In this document: positions 34,185-46,530 of the stretch, piece by piece
How positions within the stretch are numbered: position 1 is the first letter of the stretch
Layout of the letters: the number at the start of each line of letters is the position of its first letter
Assembly: GCA_003013855.2 (NCBI GenBank)
Contig: ML058554.1
Coordinates: 248,001-312,000, forward strand
DNA length: 64,000 bases
Direction: 5' to 3'
Source of the DNA: Liriodendron chinense
Taxonomy: Eukaryota; Streptophyta; Magnoliopsida; Magnoliales; Magnoliaceae
Notes under the pieces: generated by a model
What the model saw: only the letters and a program-made list of their open reading frames with translations
Databases searched by the model: none
What the model was told of the DNA's origin: nothing
Program-made: the position numbers and the translations under genes

Positions 34185-34490
34185 GTGTGGGGCCCACCTT
34201 GATCATTTTTTCATATATCTATGACGTCCATCTGTTTTTCAGCTCATTATAGATATTCTTGACATAATCAACAGGTTGGATTACAAACAAGCATTAAGAA
34301 AACGTTACAATGGGGCCTTTGGAATTTTTAATGGTGAGCATTCAATCGACATTGTTTCATGTGGTGTAATCCACCTGAGATTTGTAACTCTATAAATTTT
34401 AGTATTCCATCCTAAAATGGTCCATTTAAACGGATGGACAATGTGGATATACAAAAAAAAAAAAAAAAAAAATCAATGTGGGCCCCATGG
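34185..34490. mobile_element. Fold-back element in outer CACTA
   Basis: GGGGCCCACCTTGATCATTT at the left and AATGTGGGCCCCATGG after a poly(A) run at the right. The core AATGGTGAGCATTCAATCGA belongs to the dominant family. Confidence 0.65.
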
Positions 34491-34526
34491 TAGGGGTAAT
34501 ACCCACTAAGCTGTTATGTGGGCAAC

Positions 34527-35063
34527 GAAATTGGATTGCGTGTGGAGTTACTCTGCTCGCTCTTATCGTGCAGAGTAAACTCAGTTGGGCCCACCGAGAA
34601 TGTATGTGCTTTATCTATTTCATCCATATGTTTTTCCAGCTCATTTTAGGGGCTGAGCCCAAAATTTAAACATATCAAAATCTCAAGTGGACCATGCCAC
34701 AGGAAACAGTGGGAATAATGATTTCCACCGTTGAAACCTTCTCAAGCCCCACAGTGATGTTTATTTGTCATCCAACCTGTTCATAAGATCACATGGATAT
34801 GGATGAAGGGAAAACACAAATATCAGCTTAATCCAAAACTTCTGTGTCCCTCGAGAATTTTTCAATGGTAGACATTCAGTTCACACCTTTCCTGCGGTGT
34901 GGTCCACTTTAGATTATAGTATGCTTCATTTTTTGGAACCATATCTAAAATTATCTATTAATATGGATGGATGGAGTGGATGAAATACGTAAATCACGGT
35001 GGGCACCACAGAGTTTACTCCGCATGCTAAGTGCGCGGAGTTACTACGCAATCCGCTTCCGCG
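34527..35063. mobile_element. Fold-back element with extended inverted ends
   Basis: The inverted repeat reaches beyond the usual GGGCCCACC: GGATTGCGTGTGGAGTTACTC at the left pairs with GAGTTACTACGCAATCC at the right. The middle carries CATCCAACCTGTTCATAAGA and TCAGCTTAATCCAAAACTTC. The outer GGATTGCG recalls the GCGGATTG end at 7391-7892. Confidence 0.7.
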
Positions 35064-35734
35064 GGCAACACCCAATTCGCACCCCAATTCGGGCGCCGAT
35101 TGGGGCTAGAGACGGACGGTCCAGTCAGGGGATCAATTCGCCATTCCGATCGCGGCAAAGATCCCGATTATTCGATGGCCAGATCTTGATTCCGATTATC
35201 GGACGGACCTGATTATTCGGGGGATCTCCAATCCTGAAGAATGATTTCAACGACAAAATCGCATTCGTCCAGTTGGATAGCTTTCGGCCTCTAGAAAAGA
35301 CTTCGTTTCTTCTCTCATGCAACTGATTATACAGCATGTGTCGCCGCCTAGTGGGGCCCACTTGATGAGATTTTCTAATGACTTGAACTGTCCATATTTT
35401 AGAAAAATTAAGATCTATTTGTGATCATTGACTTCGATTTTTATATTTGAATTTGATCCATTGAAGTTTTTCTTTTCATTGTTCTAGATTTATCTGCCGC
35501 TAATGATCTTTCACCACCATCCCTTCGATGTAAGCTTCTTCCAGTGGCCGGTGTATAGCATAGAGTCCAAAACATGAACGGTTTGGATCATCATGATAAT
35601 CGTCATGTGGGCTCTATTGGGCAGCGACACACGCTAGATTCTAAGTCAAAGAGAAAACGAACTATTAACAATATTTTAACAACCAAAGCAGGCGTGTGGT
35701 GTACAACAGAAAAAGATCATCGCTATTGGTTCCA

Positions 35735-36000
35735 TGGGGCCCACTATGCTGTATGTGGTTCATCCACTCCGTCCATCCGTTTTTACGGATCATTTTAGGG
35801 AGTGATCCAAAAAATGAGGTAGATCAAAGATCCAAATGGACCACACTAAAATCAATAGTGAAGGGCATGAATCTAGATCCTTTCGATGTGGTCCACTTGA
35901 GCATTTGATCTCGCTCCTTCTTTAGGGTAAAACCCTAAAATGAGGTTTCAAAATTGATGGGCGGCATGGATATACATTAAAACATGAAGGTGGGCCCCAA
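35735..36000. mobile_element. Fold-back element, short version
   Basis: Left arm GGGGCCCACTATGCTGTATG and right arm GGATATACATTAAAACATGA then AGGTGGGCCCC. The central block is missing, as in the copy at 21225-21505. Confidence 0.65.
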
Positions 36001-36192
36001 GGTAAAGGATAACAAGGTGGGTGCGTTGAATGACTTGACAATAAAAGAAAAAAGGATACTCAACAGAAGGGTTTTTGCCGACGGCTTATTGTCATTTTCC
36101 GACGGTCCTAGACCGTCGGAAATTCCGACGGCTAAAAGCCGTCGGAAAAAAAGGCAGGACCGTCGGGGAAAGTTCATTTTTTGGTAGTGAAT

Positions 36193-37820
36193 ATACATCT
36201 TGTGAACCTATAATATACAATTCAAAAATAATTCACAAAACCACAACATATAATACCAACACAATACAACCATAATCCTCCACAACCACTAAGTACCAAC
36301 AATCCATAATACAAACACAATCCTCCACAACCACTAAGTACTAACAATCCATAATACAAAACACAATCCTTCACAACTTACAAGTACCAACAATCCACCA
36401 TAACATACAATCAACAACCTACAACCAACGAGCAACAAACCACCACAACCTACAAGCAACAAACCACAATATACTGTCAACCACAGGCCATGATCCACAA
36501 CCTATGTTCGCTAGCCTCAAGTGCAAGGCTACGATGTAGTAATAATCAATCTTGAGTTCAAGATCGTCCCCAGGAATTATGTAACTAACCCGATTCTATA
36601 AATTCTAACAAAGTTAAAATAGAATTCTCAACAATTTAGAAGAAAGCATAAATTGCATTTGAAGAAGAGAATCTCACAATTAAAGTAACTTAGAGCGCTA
36701 AGGATCCACTTGTAGTAATTTTAATGTTAATTCATTCACCAAGCACAATCACACAATTGGAATTGAAATCATATTTTTATTCAATCGAAAAATATAACAT
36801 TCAAAAGCACATAAATAGAACCAAACTCAAATTTAAAACTTTAACTTCTATTTCTATTTCAAGTATAAAGAACTTGAGCTTATGGCGCCACTTTGAAGCA
36901 TTAACCATATTCTCAGATCATGGCTGATCTAGGGTTTCCACAATCCAATTTTCATAAAATCATAATGATTAATCTCATAAACTCATAGGAAGATCCTATA
37001 CATGGCATACGAGATCTTAGAATTCTCTAAAACTATCAACTTTATTCAAACTAGAGCTTGAAAAATCCAACTTTAAAAGCTTAAAGTACTTGTATGAACG
37101 AATTAAACATTAAAACTAACTACAAACTTCACTTCTTAGCCCTAGCTAAGAGGTCTAGCCAACCATGGACATGATTGAACTAAAAAATAAAAGAAAAATA
37201 AGTAAAACATGAAAAACTAGAAGAACTTGGAGTTATAGAAGTCCCCTTTGAATTCCTCCAACTCCATCATGTCTAGAACTCTTCTAAGATGATTTTGAAA
37301 GAGGCAGAGATATCCTTTTATAGCAAAAATCACTCACTGACTTTGAATTTGTGTAAGAGTTTCGCACTTGGAGTTGGCTATCGACCGGTTGGTGATGAGC
37401 TCCGACCGGTTGGTGCTCAAAATCCCAATGAACATAACAAACTTTTAAATCTCTAGAATCATGATGACCGGTCGGCAACCAGTCGAAAATGACTAAGATC
37501 TGTCCAGTGAAGTTTCTTCAAAACTTCGATTTTTATCTTAATTTCAGGCTGGTCAGTCAGGGTGTCTAACCGGTCGATGGCCTCAGTCGACTGGTTAGTG
37601 ACCGGTCGGTAGCTGCTATTTCTTCTGAATTTTTTTCTTTCTATTTTCTTCCTTTCTTGCTTCTTTCCTCCACCTCTTAGCTCTTCTTCCTTTGTTCTTT
37701 TGAATGCTTTAAAAGGTTCTAGTTAACACTAAAATCATGAGGTCTCTCTCTTTCCTTCAAATACAAATATATATAAGTTAGTAACTTTAATGGCTCAATC
37801 AAGGTAAATGTGTGATGAAT
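36193..37820. other. Copy A resumes: A/C-rich tract and unclassified repeat DNA
   Basis: Continues the tract interrupted at 19793 and matches copy B from about 58510 to 59236 and then 63878-64000. It includes TTCGCTAGCCTCAAGTGCAA and GATCGTCCCCAGGAATTATG, of a kind common in plant retrotransposon leaders. From 37370 to 37620 ACCGGTCGGT/CCGGTTGGT motifs recur. No gene is recognised. Confidence 0.5.
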
Positions 37821-38100
37821 TGGGGTACAGATATGCACAATTCAAAGCTCAACAACTCACAATTCACCATAACCAATACACGAGATGAAATGTAAGAAAT
37901 GCATAAGTACAAAAATAATAATATAAGAATGTAAAACCAAACCAGAAAGTAATACTCATGTGGGGTACAGATATGCACAATTCAAAGCTCAACAACTCAC
38001 AATTCACCATAACCAATACACGAGATGAAATGTAAGAAATGCATAAGTACAAAAATAATAATATAAGAATGTAAAACCAAACCAGAAAGTAATACTCATG
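37821..38100 (+). repeat. Perfect 140-bp tandem duplication
   Basis: 37821-37960 and 37961-38100 appear identical, both starting TGGGGTACAGATATGCACAA and ending AGTAATACTCATG-like sequence. Identity implies a recent event or an assembly artefact. Confidence 0.9.
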
Positions 38101-38429
38101 TTATAAATATGTAACAAATCTAAGAAATACACTAGTGGTAAAAAAAATACCAAATATATAGAAGTTATTTCATAACAAAACTAAACTGCATTTAAGCCAC
38201 CTAAGAACCTCTCCTATACCTACACTAGCAAACGTCATCCCCTTCGAAGTTTCAGGATCCTACAGCTCCGCACTCATATCAAAATCTCTTTGATGCATAT
38301 AGTATAATAATTTGGATCCTGGACTTCGGTCTCTACCACCACTCCAATTGCGTAAGTCTTCGTGCACCGTATATTCTTTAGAAGACACTTACTTCCAGTC
38401 GCATCCTCAAGAGAGGGATCTAAAGATGA

Positions 38430-38515
38430 TGCTGGTCTCATGCCTTAAAATAAGCTATAAAAATGGATGAATGGTGTGGATAAAACAAATATATCATGGT
38501 GGGACCCACAGAGCT
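38430..38515. mobile_element. Fold-back element right arm
   Basis: TCATGCCTTAAAATAAGCTA to ATATATCATGGTGGGACCCA, the right arm of the dominant family, directly upstream of the P450 pseudogene. The rest of the element is missing. Confidence 0.6.
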
Positions 38516-38542
38516 TTGACACCAGGTTTTTTTTTCTTTTAC

Positions 38543-39664
38543 ATGAATATGTGGATAGCAGTTTCCATAGTGATGGCAGTAATGTACCTAGTATTGGACA
38601 GACTACAAAGGCTAACATCAACAATGAAATATCTGTTGGCGCCGCCTAAACTGCTAATAATTGGGAACCTGTGCCAGTTCGGAAGTGGTGGTGAGTTGAT
38701 CCACATCACCTTATTCAAAATGTCCCAGAAATATGGCGGATTATGACAATGTGGTTATGCTTGAAACAGTTGATTGTCATAAGGAATGGCGAGGGAGTTT
38801 GTGAGGTTATTGTAAAAAAGTCCTCCGACTATGCCGCTCGGATGATGTCTTACATATCTAAATATACCACTGTCAACTAGAAGACGCTTGCCGCCTCTGA
38901 CCATGGCACATACTGGCAATCCCTTCGAAAGGTGTCCATAGCTGTTGTTTGAATCTATCATTCATCTCCATGCAATCTATGTCTCAAGAAAATGAAGCAG
39001 TTGCCTTGACACAAACATTCCAAGACCAAGCAATGGTCAGTTGTGGAATCGTCCACCCGTGGATCCACTTTCAATAGAACATAATACGGGTGGTGGCCTG
39101 CCTTTGTTTCATCCCTGACTTCAACAATGAGGCATTCAATGTGGACATGGACCGCTTGGTCGATGATGTCATCGCGCTAACCAGTATTGCCCGTCTTAGC
39201 AATGCCTTCCCCTTGGTTCGCTACATCTCGATCGGGCCTGTGGCTTCCATTCAAACGTACAACTAAAGCTCATGACGGAATTGTTTCAGTGATACAGCAA
39301 AAAATCACTCTCTACTAATCATTGAAATCGCCATTAACCACTTGCTACTTGCACTTCCTCCTCTCTAATGGCTACCCAATGGAAACCATCATCTTTCCCC
39401 TATTTGAGATGTTCTTGCTCTCTGTCGATAGAAGATTATCTTTGATCACTTGGGCTCTTGCACTCCTTATAAGAAACCCTAAAATCCAATAGAAGCTCTA
39501 TAAAGAACTTAGCGGAGGAGATGAAAAGAGAGAGAGGGTGACCTTAGAGCAAGTGAGTAAGTTGTCATATCTGCAAGCTATAGTGAATGAAGTTTTGCGT
39601 ATGAAAACGATTGTGCCGCTTGCTGGCTGGTGTTTACGTCACCAGCCAACCTGCGTCCCCTGGA
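38543..39664 (+). pseudogene. Cytochrome P450 pseudogene, CYP719-like
   Basis: The ATG at 38543 opens a membrane-anchor segment followed by KLLIIGNLCQFGSGGEL and TLFKMSQKYGG. A 1-bp shift near 38742 moves the frame to MTMWLCLKQLIVIRNGEG, then KKSSDYAARMMSYISK. A TAG (38878-38880) stands where the family has Trp, followed by KTLAASDHGTYWQSLRK. Later pieces are DFNNEAFNVDMDRLVDDVI (about 39115) and the I-helix region FEMFLLSVD...TWALALLIRNPKIQ with a TAG at 39490-39492. The K-helix ExxR is in KLSYLQAIVNEVLRMKTIVP. The heme-binding Cys region is absent. The pattern of these blocks resembles CYP719, methylenedioxy-bridge-forming enzymes of alkaloid and lignan pathways. P450 is secure; the subfamily is my recognition only. 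Confidence 0.8.
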
Positions 39665-40939
39665 GAATGTTGAGTTTTGGGATATACTCGGAATCATCAA
39701 GTCAACGACTACCTTTGACTTTATGGTGAAATAGGATGGTTACTCTCATTTTCCCAACACGTTCAGATGTGGTTGCTCACGGCCTTCATAAGGTGTGCCT
39801 TTAACAACTTACAATTTTGCATGCAAGTTTATCTGTATGTGAGAATATATGGTTATACTTATTCAACTGTATCATTAATTTTAACTGTTTATCTATTTTT
39901 AATTAAAATCTAAACTATAGGGAGTAATTTTCACCCATAAAGTAAGTCTTCCTATTGTTGATTGTTAGGTCAAACCTCCGAATACATCCCCACTTGACTA
40001 TCAAAACCAACCGTAGAAATATCCTATCACCATCAGAGGAAGAAGTTTAACTGTCCATTCTGTATTTGGACCATCTGATTATCGTAAATAAACTACTGGA
40101 TCTCCATATCGGTTCATATACATGTTAGATTTAGAATCTAGTTCATTCATTTCATTTATTAACTAAAAATAAACGTAACCTATAGTCATGATCTCAATCT
40201 AGGTAAGATTGCATACATGAACTTGTCACTAAAAGCAGGCAGTGTAAATAAAAATAAGTATATGGTTATAACAATAGTCGGGTATATTTTTATGGTTATA
40301 ACTAAAAGCAGGCAGTATAAGGTATATTTTTAAACTACCAGTTAGTTTTTACATAGGACACTAATACACGTTGTTTTGAAATTCGGCTAGATGTAAGCCA
40401 TTAAAAAGGCATCTTGATCACCGTTTATAGATTTAGGCCCAAAATTAGTTTGTTGATAGAGCACGATAAATGACGAACTTGTGTCAAATTTTAGCTCATT
40501 TGGACGGTAGAATTAAAATTTACGAACAACAGAAGTCATAACAATATAAAAGGGCAGTAATTATCAAATGCCATGTATATACAACCGCACATTTATTTCA
40601 ATTTCTCAGGGAAAGTTTTCAATGGTGTATAGTTTCTAGCTGTAGTGTGGGCCGCCTAATCACTAGATCTACCTCATTTTTTATCCCATACCTTAACATG
40701 GTCTTGTAAAACTAATGAACGGAGCTTATCTCTCCACAACTAGCTCCAATTAGGCTCATAGGCCTAAAGACATTTTAATGGTTGTTGGGTAATTATAAAA
40801 GAGAGAACCACACATGCATCCATACATACAACATCACATCTAACACACCATATCTCACAACCGGTAACCTGTTTTTAAAACCAACTACACAATTATTTCC
40901 CCATGACTCAATAAACACTATGAGCTAGCCTTTCTGTTT
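39665..40939. other. Intergenic, no gene recognised
   Basis: At about 39697-39770 a piece (AGTCAACGACTACCTTTGAC) resembles 7915-7990 just upstream of copy A, so a dispersed repeat or a third partial copy is present. A diverged fold-back arm lies at about 40600-40720. Otherwise AT-rich with no gene. Confidence 0.45.
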
Positions 40940-42446
40940 ATAAGTTCTCTCGACCATCTATCCTAACGATAAACCCCTATGATCATCCATGGAAAAACAC
41001 TTAAAATGAACCTTTCTTTCACCAATTCAAACCATTTAGGCAAGGTCACCTAAACACAAATAATGTGTGTGGTATGCATCACCTCTCTTGACCTCCTTAC
41101 ACGTGTGTAGTGACTTCGAACAACAACATGATACATTAATGTTTTCTTTAAAAGAGAGCTTAAGAAAAAGTGAAACACATCATGGGCACTAGTGTAAGAC
41201 ACTGGGAAGTGTCAATGGTAGGCACATCTTCTACCATTTCCTGTCATATGGCCCACCTGAGTATTAGATCTACTTTTTTTTTTTTTTACTCATGCCCTAA
41301 CATGATCTGACTAATCAGATGGATGAAACGGATATCTCACAAACATCATAGTAGACCCCACTAGAGTCGGCAGTGATTCGCATCTGGAATTAGTCGAGTT
41401 CCAACCTGAAACCGAAACCATGTTCCCAACCCAAGCAAGTTTCGTTTCCAAAACAAAAACTCTTCCAGATTTCCTATCCTAATTATAATTGAATTCTTCT
41501 CAAAATCCATATGGAAACCTCTGCCATACGTCGTTAAGTGGGTCATCTTAGCTATCTATAACCACCATTCTTTAGATAAATTCGAACTTTAGATGGGCCA
41601 CTTTGAAATAAAATATTATCTTTTTTTGTGCTCATGGCCAAACATGATTTGATAAAAATGATGGTCGGGGTGGATTTTTAACGGTGGACCCCAATTGATA
41701 AGTTCTCTCGACCATCTATTCTAACGATAAACCCCTATGATCATCCATGGAAAAACACTTAAAATGAACCTTTCTTTCACCAATTCAAACCATTTAGGCA
41801 AGGTCACCTAAACACAAATAATGTGTGCGGTATGCATCACCTCTCTTGACCTCCTTACACGTGTGTAGTGACTTCGAACAACAACATGATACATTAATGT
41901 TTTCTTTAAAAGAGAGCTTAAGAAAAAGTGAAACACATCATGGGCACTAGTGTAAGACACTGGGAAGTGTCAATGGTAGGCACCTCTTCTACCATTTCCT
42001 GTCATATGGCCCACCTGAGTATTAGATCTGCCTTTTTTTTTACTCATGCCCTAACATGATCTGACTAATCAGATGGATGAAACGGATATCTCACAAACAT
42101 CATAATAGACCCCACTAGAGTCGGCAGTGATTCGCATCTGGAATTAGCCGAGTTCCAACCTGAAACCGAAACCATGTTCCCAACCCAAGCAAGTTTCGTT
42201 TCCAAAACAAAAACTCTTCCAGATTTCCTATCCTAATTATAATTGAATTCTTCTCAAAATCCATATGGAAACCTCTGCCATAAGTCGTTAAGTGGGTCAT
42301 CTTAGCTATCTATAACCACCATTCTTTAGATAAATTCGAACTTTAGATGGGCCACTTTGAAATAAAATATGATCTATTTTTGTGCTCATGGCCAAACATG
42401 ATTTGATAAAAATGATGGTCGGGGTGGATTTTTAATGGTGGACCCC
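40940..42446 (+). repeat. ~755-bp tandem duplication
   Basis: The unit at 40940-41694 is repeated at about 41698-42446; both begin ATAAGTTCTCTCGACCATCT. Differences are few and mostly in the poly(T) length. Each unit contains a diverged fold-back right arm (CTCATGCCCTAACATGATCT). Identical 61-codon frames at 41361-41546 and 42115-42300 on the - strand are by-products of the repeat, not genes. Confidence 0.9.
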
Positions 42447-42788
42447 ATCCATTATAAAACAAATCAAACAATGTTTCTAACCTAGGTTACCATGTGGTGA
42501 ACGTTTGAATGGGAGAGTTCTTCTCCATATTTCTTATTTAAATAGGAAATTTGAATCCCACAGATACAAAGGAATATTATGGAATGATCTAGAATGTTTA
42601 TATTAGGAATATTAACCCCTAACCCTCGGAATGGATGGGATTAGATTGAATTGTTTAAATTTCAAAAGGAAAGAGAATCGGTAAATCTCACTTATCTCCC
42701 TCTTTCTGGACGTCACCACCTTCTTAAGAAAGGAGCGAGAGAAGGAGAGCCCTACTTAGACTCAAGGAGACTAACAAAAGAAAGAATT

Positions 42789-42824
<36 letters not shown>

Positions 42825-44489
42825 AAAAAAAGAAGAAGAAGAAAAGGGAGAGGAGAACTTTAGGGTTCAGATTCGATAAGACATTAATCCCCTCGTGTTA
42901 TTCTTTTGTGCATTTGATTCTTCTTAGTCCATTTATGCTATGGATAGTTTGGATTGGCCACACTTCATTGCATAGATTTGTGGTGGATTCAGACTTAAGA
43001 AAGTAGTTAAGAGTTCAGATCTAGGCAGAATGTCTTAATTTAAAAACCAATTGTCCAGTGATCTAAGATCATATCCACCAGGATCATTAGATATCGAGAG
43101 TCAAAAGGTGTAAGGACCCACAATCTTAGATTGATCTGAGATTTAAGATGCCGTATTTAAGATCCTACCCTAGACCATCAGGTGAATCAGATCTGTGTTA
43201 TACGATCTGGATAGTTGGGTGAATGTAAAGAAAAATCCAAAGGTTCGGCAGAGATTTGATCATCTAGTGGGCCACTAAGATCGTTGGTTAGATAGATGTT
43301 TATCATGTAAATCAGAATGGATATGGACATTAGATGGTCCAGATCTAATTAATGATCCATTATTCGTTACTTAATTTGATCAGGAGGGAATAAATGAATT
43401 GTCTACATCCGAACCATGTGATTAAGGAATCCATGAAAACTAAAGAAACAAAGAAAATCTCTAAATGTGAAAAATAGAACTAAGTTAAGAATCTGAAAGT
43501 CACAGTCTTCTACTAGTCAACTCGTTGGTTTGACCAATCGAAATGGTAAAAAATGGTCTAAAGACTTAAAATAGAATTCAGACTCGTTTCAATCGATCAA
43601 CCGGGTGTTTCGACTGATCGAGATTGATGTTCAACTGGTTGATAAGACCTTTCGATTGATCGAACAAGGTAAAAATTGTCCAGTAACTTAATTGGATTTT
43701 ATGGACATCTTCGATCAATCGATCGTGGATTTCAACCGATCAAAGTTGAGGCTTGACCTGTCGTTAGATTGATCGACCGGTCTAGCTAACATAAAAACTT
43801 GATTTTTCATATGTTTTCTTTTAAACCTTAAATTATATAATTAGAAAATACTTCTATAAGTTTAAGAAAATGAGTTGTTCAATCAAGGAAATGAGTTATT
43901 CAATCAAGGATGGATTGACTATATTAATCACAATTAAATGGGAGTATGATTGAATGATGGTAAAGATTTAGGAATTTACTAGTAGGTTGGATTTGGGGCA
44001 CGTTTGGGATACACAACACCCAGTCAATTAAGGTGAGTGATCCCAACATGTTTCCTCTCCATTTTGGTTAAAATAGATTGTGTAATTTCTGTATATGATT
44101 GTTGATGAATGAATGTATGATTAATTATGAATTACATGCCTAAATTCTGATATGCAATGGTTGTGAAATACATGAGCATTGAACAACATGAGTATCGACA
44201 TGAATTGATTATCACAAATACGTATCTTGGAAATGAAGGAAAAGAAAAGTTTACCCTCTCATATGGAGAGACGAGCCTATCTTATGATACATTAACATGT
44301 GCATTACATGCACCTCATTCTCATGCATAGTACTGATGAATACCTGGACGATCCCACTGGATGACCTGTAAGTACTTACAGTACTGGGTAACCTAGGGAC
44401 CATCTTGCATGCCTACAATGTATAGATGCCTACCAAACAGGTGGATGCCCACCCTAGGAAGGGGGATGCAGGTTGATGGAATTGTTAAG
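42447..44489. other. Intergenic, no gene recognised
   Basis: Contains a (GA)n run at about 42791-42821 and, at about 43500-43790, repeated TCGATTGATCGA/GACCGGT motifs similar in style to those at 37370-37620, perhaps LTR debris. No frame has a recognisable motif. Confidence 0.45.
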
Positions 44490-46530
44490 GGAGGGCGAGG
44501 AGCACGCTATTCTTGCCTTTGGTGGAGAAGTTCTAAAATTGGGTGGCAGGTTAGAAGAGTAGAGTGATTGCCCAATCAGGAAGATTGGTGTTGATAAATC
44601 ACGTGTTGATGAGCAGCATCCCGACTCACACGATGGCCGCTTTGGAGATTCCTTCAAGCATTCTTCAACTTCTGGACAAAATTATCGCAGATTTTTTTTC
44701 TACGGGTGGAAAGAAGGGAAGAGGAGATGTCACTGGATCAGCTGGAAGAGTCTGTTGGTGCCGAAATTAAAAGGGGGTTTGGGTATCAAACAGCTCAAAG
44801 ATATAATGAAGTGCTTCAGGATCAAGATGGTGTGGGCGGTTAAAGACGAATCCAACAAGAGTGCCTGATCTACTTTCATGTGTTAGAAATACAGTAGAGA
44901 CATAGCCACTTCTGGGTCAAGCCCTTCTAGGCCTCTCTTCTCCCCTCAATGGTCTAATATTAGGAAGCTCTTCCATGTGATAGATGCTAACTCGAGATGC
45001 GCTAATAGGTGATGGTCGATTAGATTTTTGGGATATCGATTGGTCAGGTTTTGGCCCGCTGTCATCTTAGAGGCTTACGTACGGACACCCTGGAAAGCCT
45101 CTCTGGGATTTTGGTGAGTAATATGCTAGGCCCTGCTGGTTTTTTGCAAAGGGAGCGGCTCACGACAGTTCTCCCACAGTTGGTGATTGATCATATCTCC
45201 GATGAGGGGTTGTCTACAAGTTTTGGAGAAGACAAGCGGATTTGGATTGGTTCAGCGATTGGTAAGCTTACCGTCAGCTCGACATGGAAGATTTGTCATC
45301 CAACAAGGGAAAGAAAATCTTGGGCTTATTGGGTTTGGCATGCCAAGTTGCCGCCTAGGATCGCTCTATTCTCTTGGAAGGTGCTGAACAGGGCAGTCCC
45401 AGTTGATCAGAGACTACAGAAGAAGGGTATCCCCCTAGCGTCTAGATGAAGTTGTTGTGACATGCAAATGGGGTCCACTCCGCAAGAAGAAATGCTGGAT
45501 CACTTATTTTCAGCTAGCGTGCTGGCCTCCCAGGTATGGAACCATTTTGGCATGTTGTTTGGAATTCCGAATAAGGCAGGCCACCAAACCATTTTGGGGA
45601 GGACCAAACGGTGGTGGACAGCTACTCCCAATCATGAATGCATTTCTATTCTTCGGGGAATCTGCCCCCGTTTGATTCTTTGAGAAGTGTGGGCTGAACA
45701 GAATAGGAGTCAGTTTGAGGGGAGACAAGTGAAGGCGTTTAGTGTGATTGCTATAATATATTATTGGATGAAGGCCATTGGGGGTAGTCTACCCAATGCT
45801 AAAAGAGCTAGGAGGGCAAGCCAGATGTTTCTTCAGGTCTTTGGGATTAGTCCAAGCTATCCAACGCCCTAAAAATGGCAGTTGTTAAATGGAGGCGACC
45901 TAGCAAGGGCTGGGTGAAGATTAACGTTGATGGATCCTCCTAGGGTAATTTGAGGCCATCGGGGGGAGGGGGTGTTTGTAGAGATCATGATGGGAATTTT
46001 ATGTTCGCTTTCTCTTCAGAGTACGGCTTCAGTTCCAACAATTGGGCCGAAGTTAAGGCTTTAGTGGGCTGGTTATTTGCGGGGATCGGGGCACTCGAAA
46101 GTAGAAGTGGAGTGTGATTCGAAGTTGGTAGTTGATATGCTAAACAGTAGGTCTCCGTCCATGTGGAGGATGTGGTATTGGTGGAGCTAGGTGGAATCAT
46201 TAAGGCGTCGATTCGATGTGAAAAATGTCGGGGTTCTGAGAGAGGTTAACTAGGTGGCAAACAATTTGGCAAGGTGGGGTAGCGACTCCCAGGCCAAGCG
46301 TTTTATCCTATCCTTGGCAGATCTTCCGTTTCAAATCTAATGAAACATTTTGTTGGATAAAGCTAGACTAGGTAATCTAAGTGATCCAAGGGGTATTCAA
46401 GGGTGTTAGTAGGTACATAATAGGAGGGTTGCCCCGGTTCTTTTGTGGTGGTGACCCAACCTGAATGTAGTTAGTCTGTTCTATTTGTTGTTGATTAAAT
46501 AAATTGGTAGTTAAAAACAAAAAAAAAAAA
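44490..46530 (+). mobile_element. Degenerate LINE (L1-type), 3' half
   Basis: Encodes, with frameshifts, the end of a reverse transcriptase (SGRLVLINHVLMSSIPTHTM near 44575, KLKGGLGIKQLKD near 44765), then a zf-RVT-type segment at 45051-45449 (WVWHAKLPPRIALFSWKVLN). It ends with an RNase H-like domain at about 45875-46300 (INVDGSS-stop-GN, GGGGVCRDHDGNFMFAFSSE). Stops and shifts make it dead. The A-rich tail (12 A) is at about 46518-46530. It lies just left of copy B of the segmental duplication. The 5' part is missing. Confidence 0.85.

Larger units (their letters stand above)
19794..36189. mobile_element. Outer CACTA transposon, 16.4 kb, non-autonomous
   Basis: The left end reads ACTACCATAAAAATGACATT (first C lost). 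The right end, reverse-complemented, reads CACTACCAAAAAATGAACTT. Both continue into dense CCGTCGG/CCGACGG subterminal repeats (about 19815-20060 and 36080-36175). The 3-bp target-site duplication AAT lies at 19791-19793 and 36190-36192. Copy B carries the empty site (TGTAATATACATC near 58508). No transposase frame was recognised. The element contains a nested CACTA (21090-29894), PP2A exons, fold-back elements and simple repeats. Without the nested element it is about 7.6 kb. Confidence 0.92.
8000..37106 (+). repeat. Segmental duplication copy A (split by CACTA insertion)
   Basis: Sequence from about 8000 to 19793, resuming at 36190, is collinear with 46715-59236 plus 63878-64000. Shared items in the same order are the SCPL promoter, all eight exons, the 3' tandem array, a LINE end, several fold-back elements, a CACTA-like end, an antisense LINE end and the A/C-rich tract. 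By eye, exon 1 differs at about eight of 376 positions. The far edge is unknown because copy B still aligns at the last base of the window. Confidence 0.9.

Noticed and set aside
41361..42300. Two identical 61-codon frames on the - strand (41361-41546 and 42115-42300)
   Set aside because: They are by-products of the 755-bp tandem duplication, lie in repeat DNA and show no domain or splice context.
44454..44657. 67-codon - strand frame over the LINE
   Set aside because: Shadow of the + strand reverse transcriptase reading.
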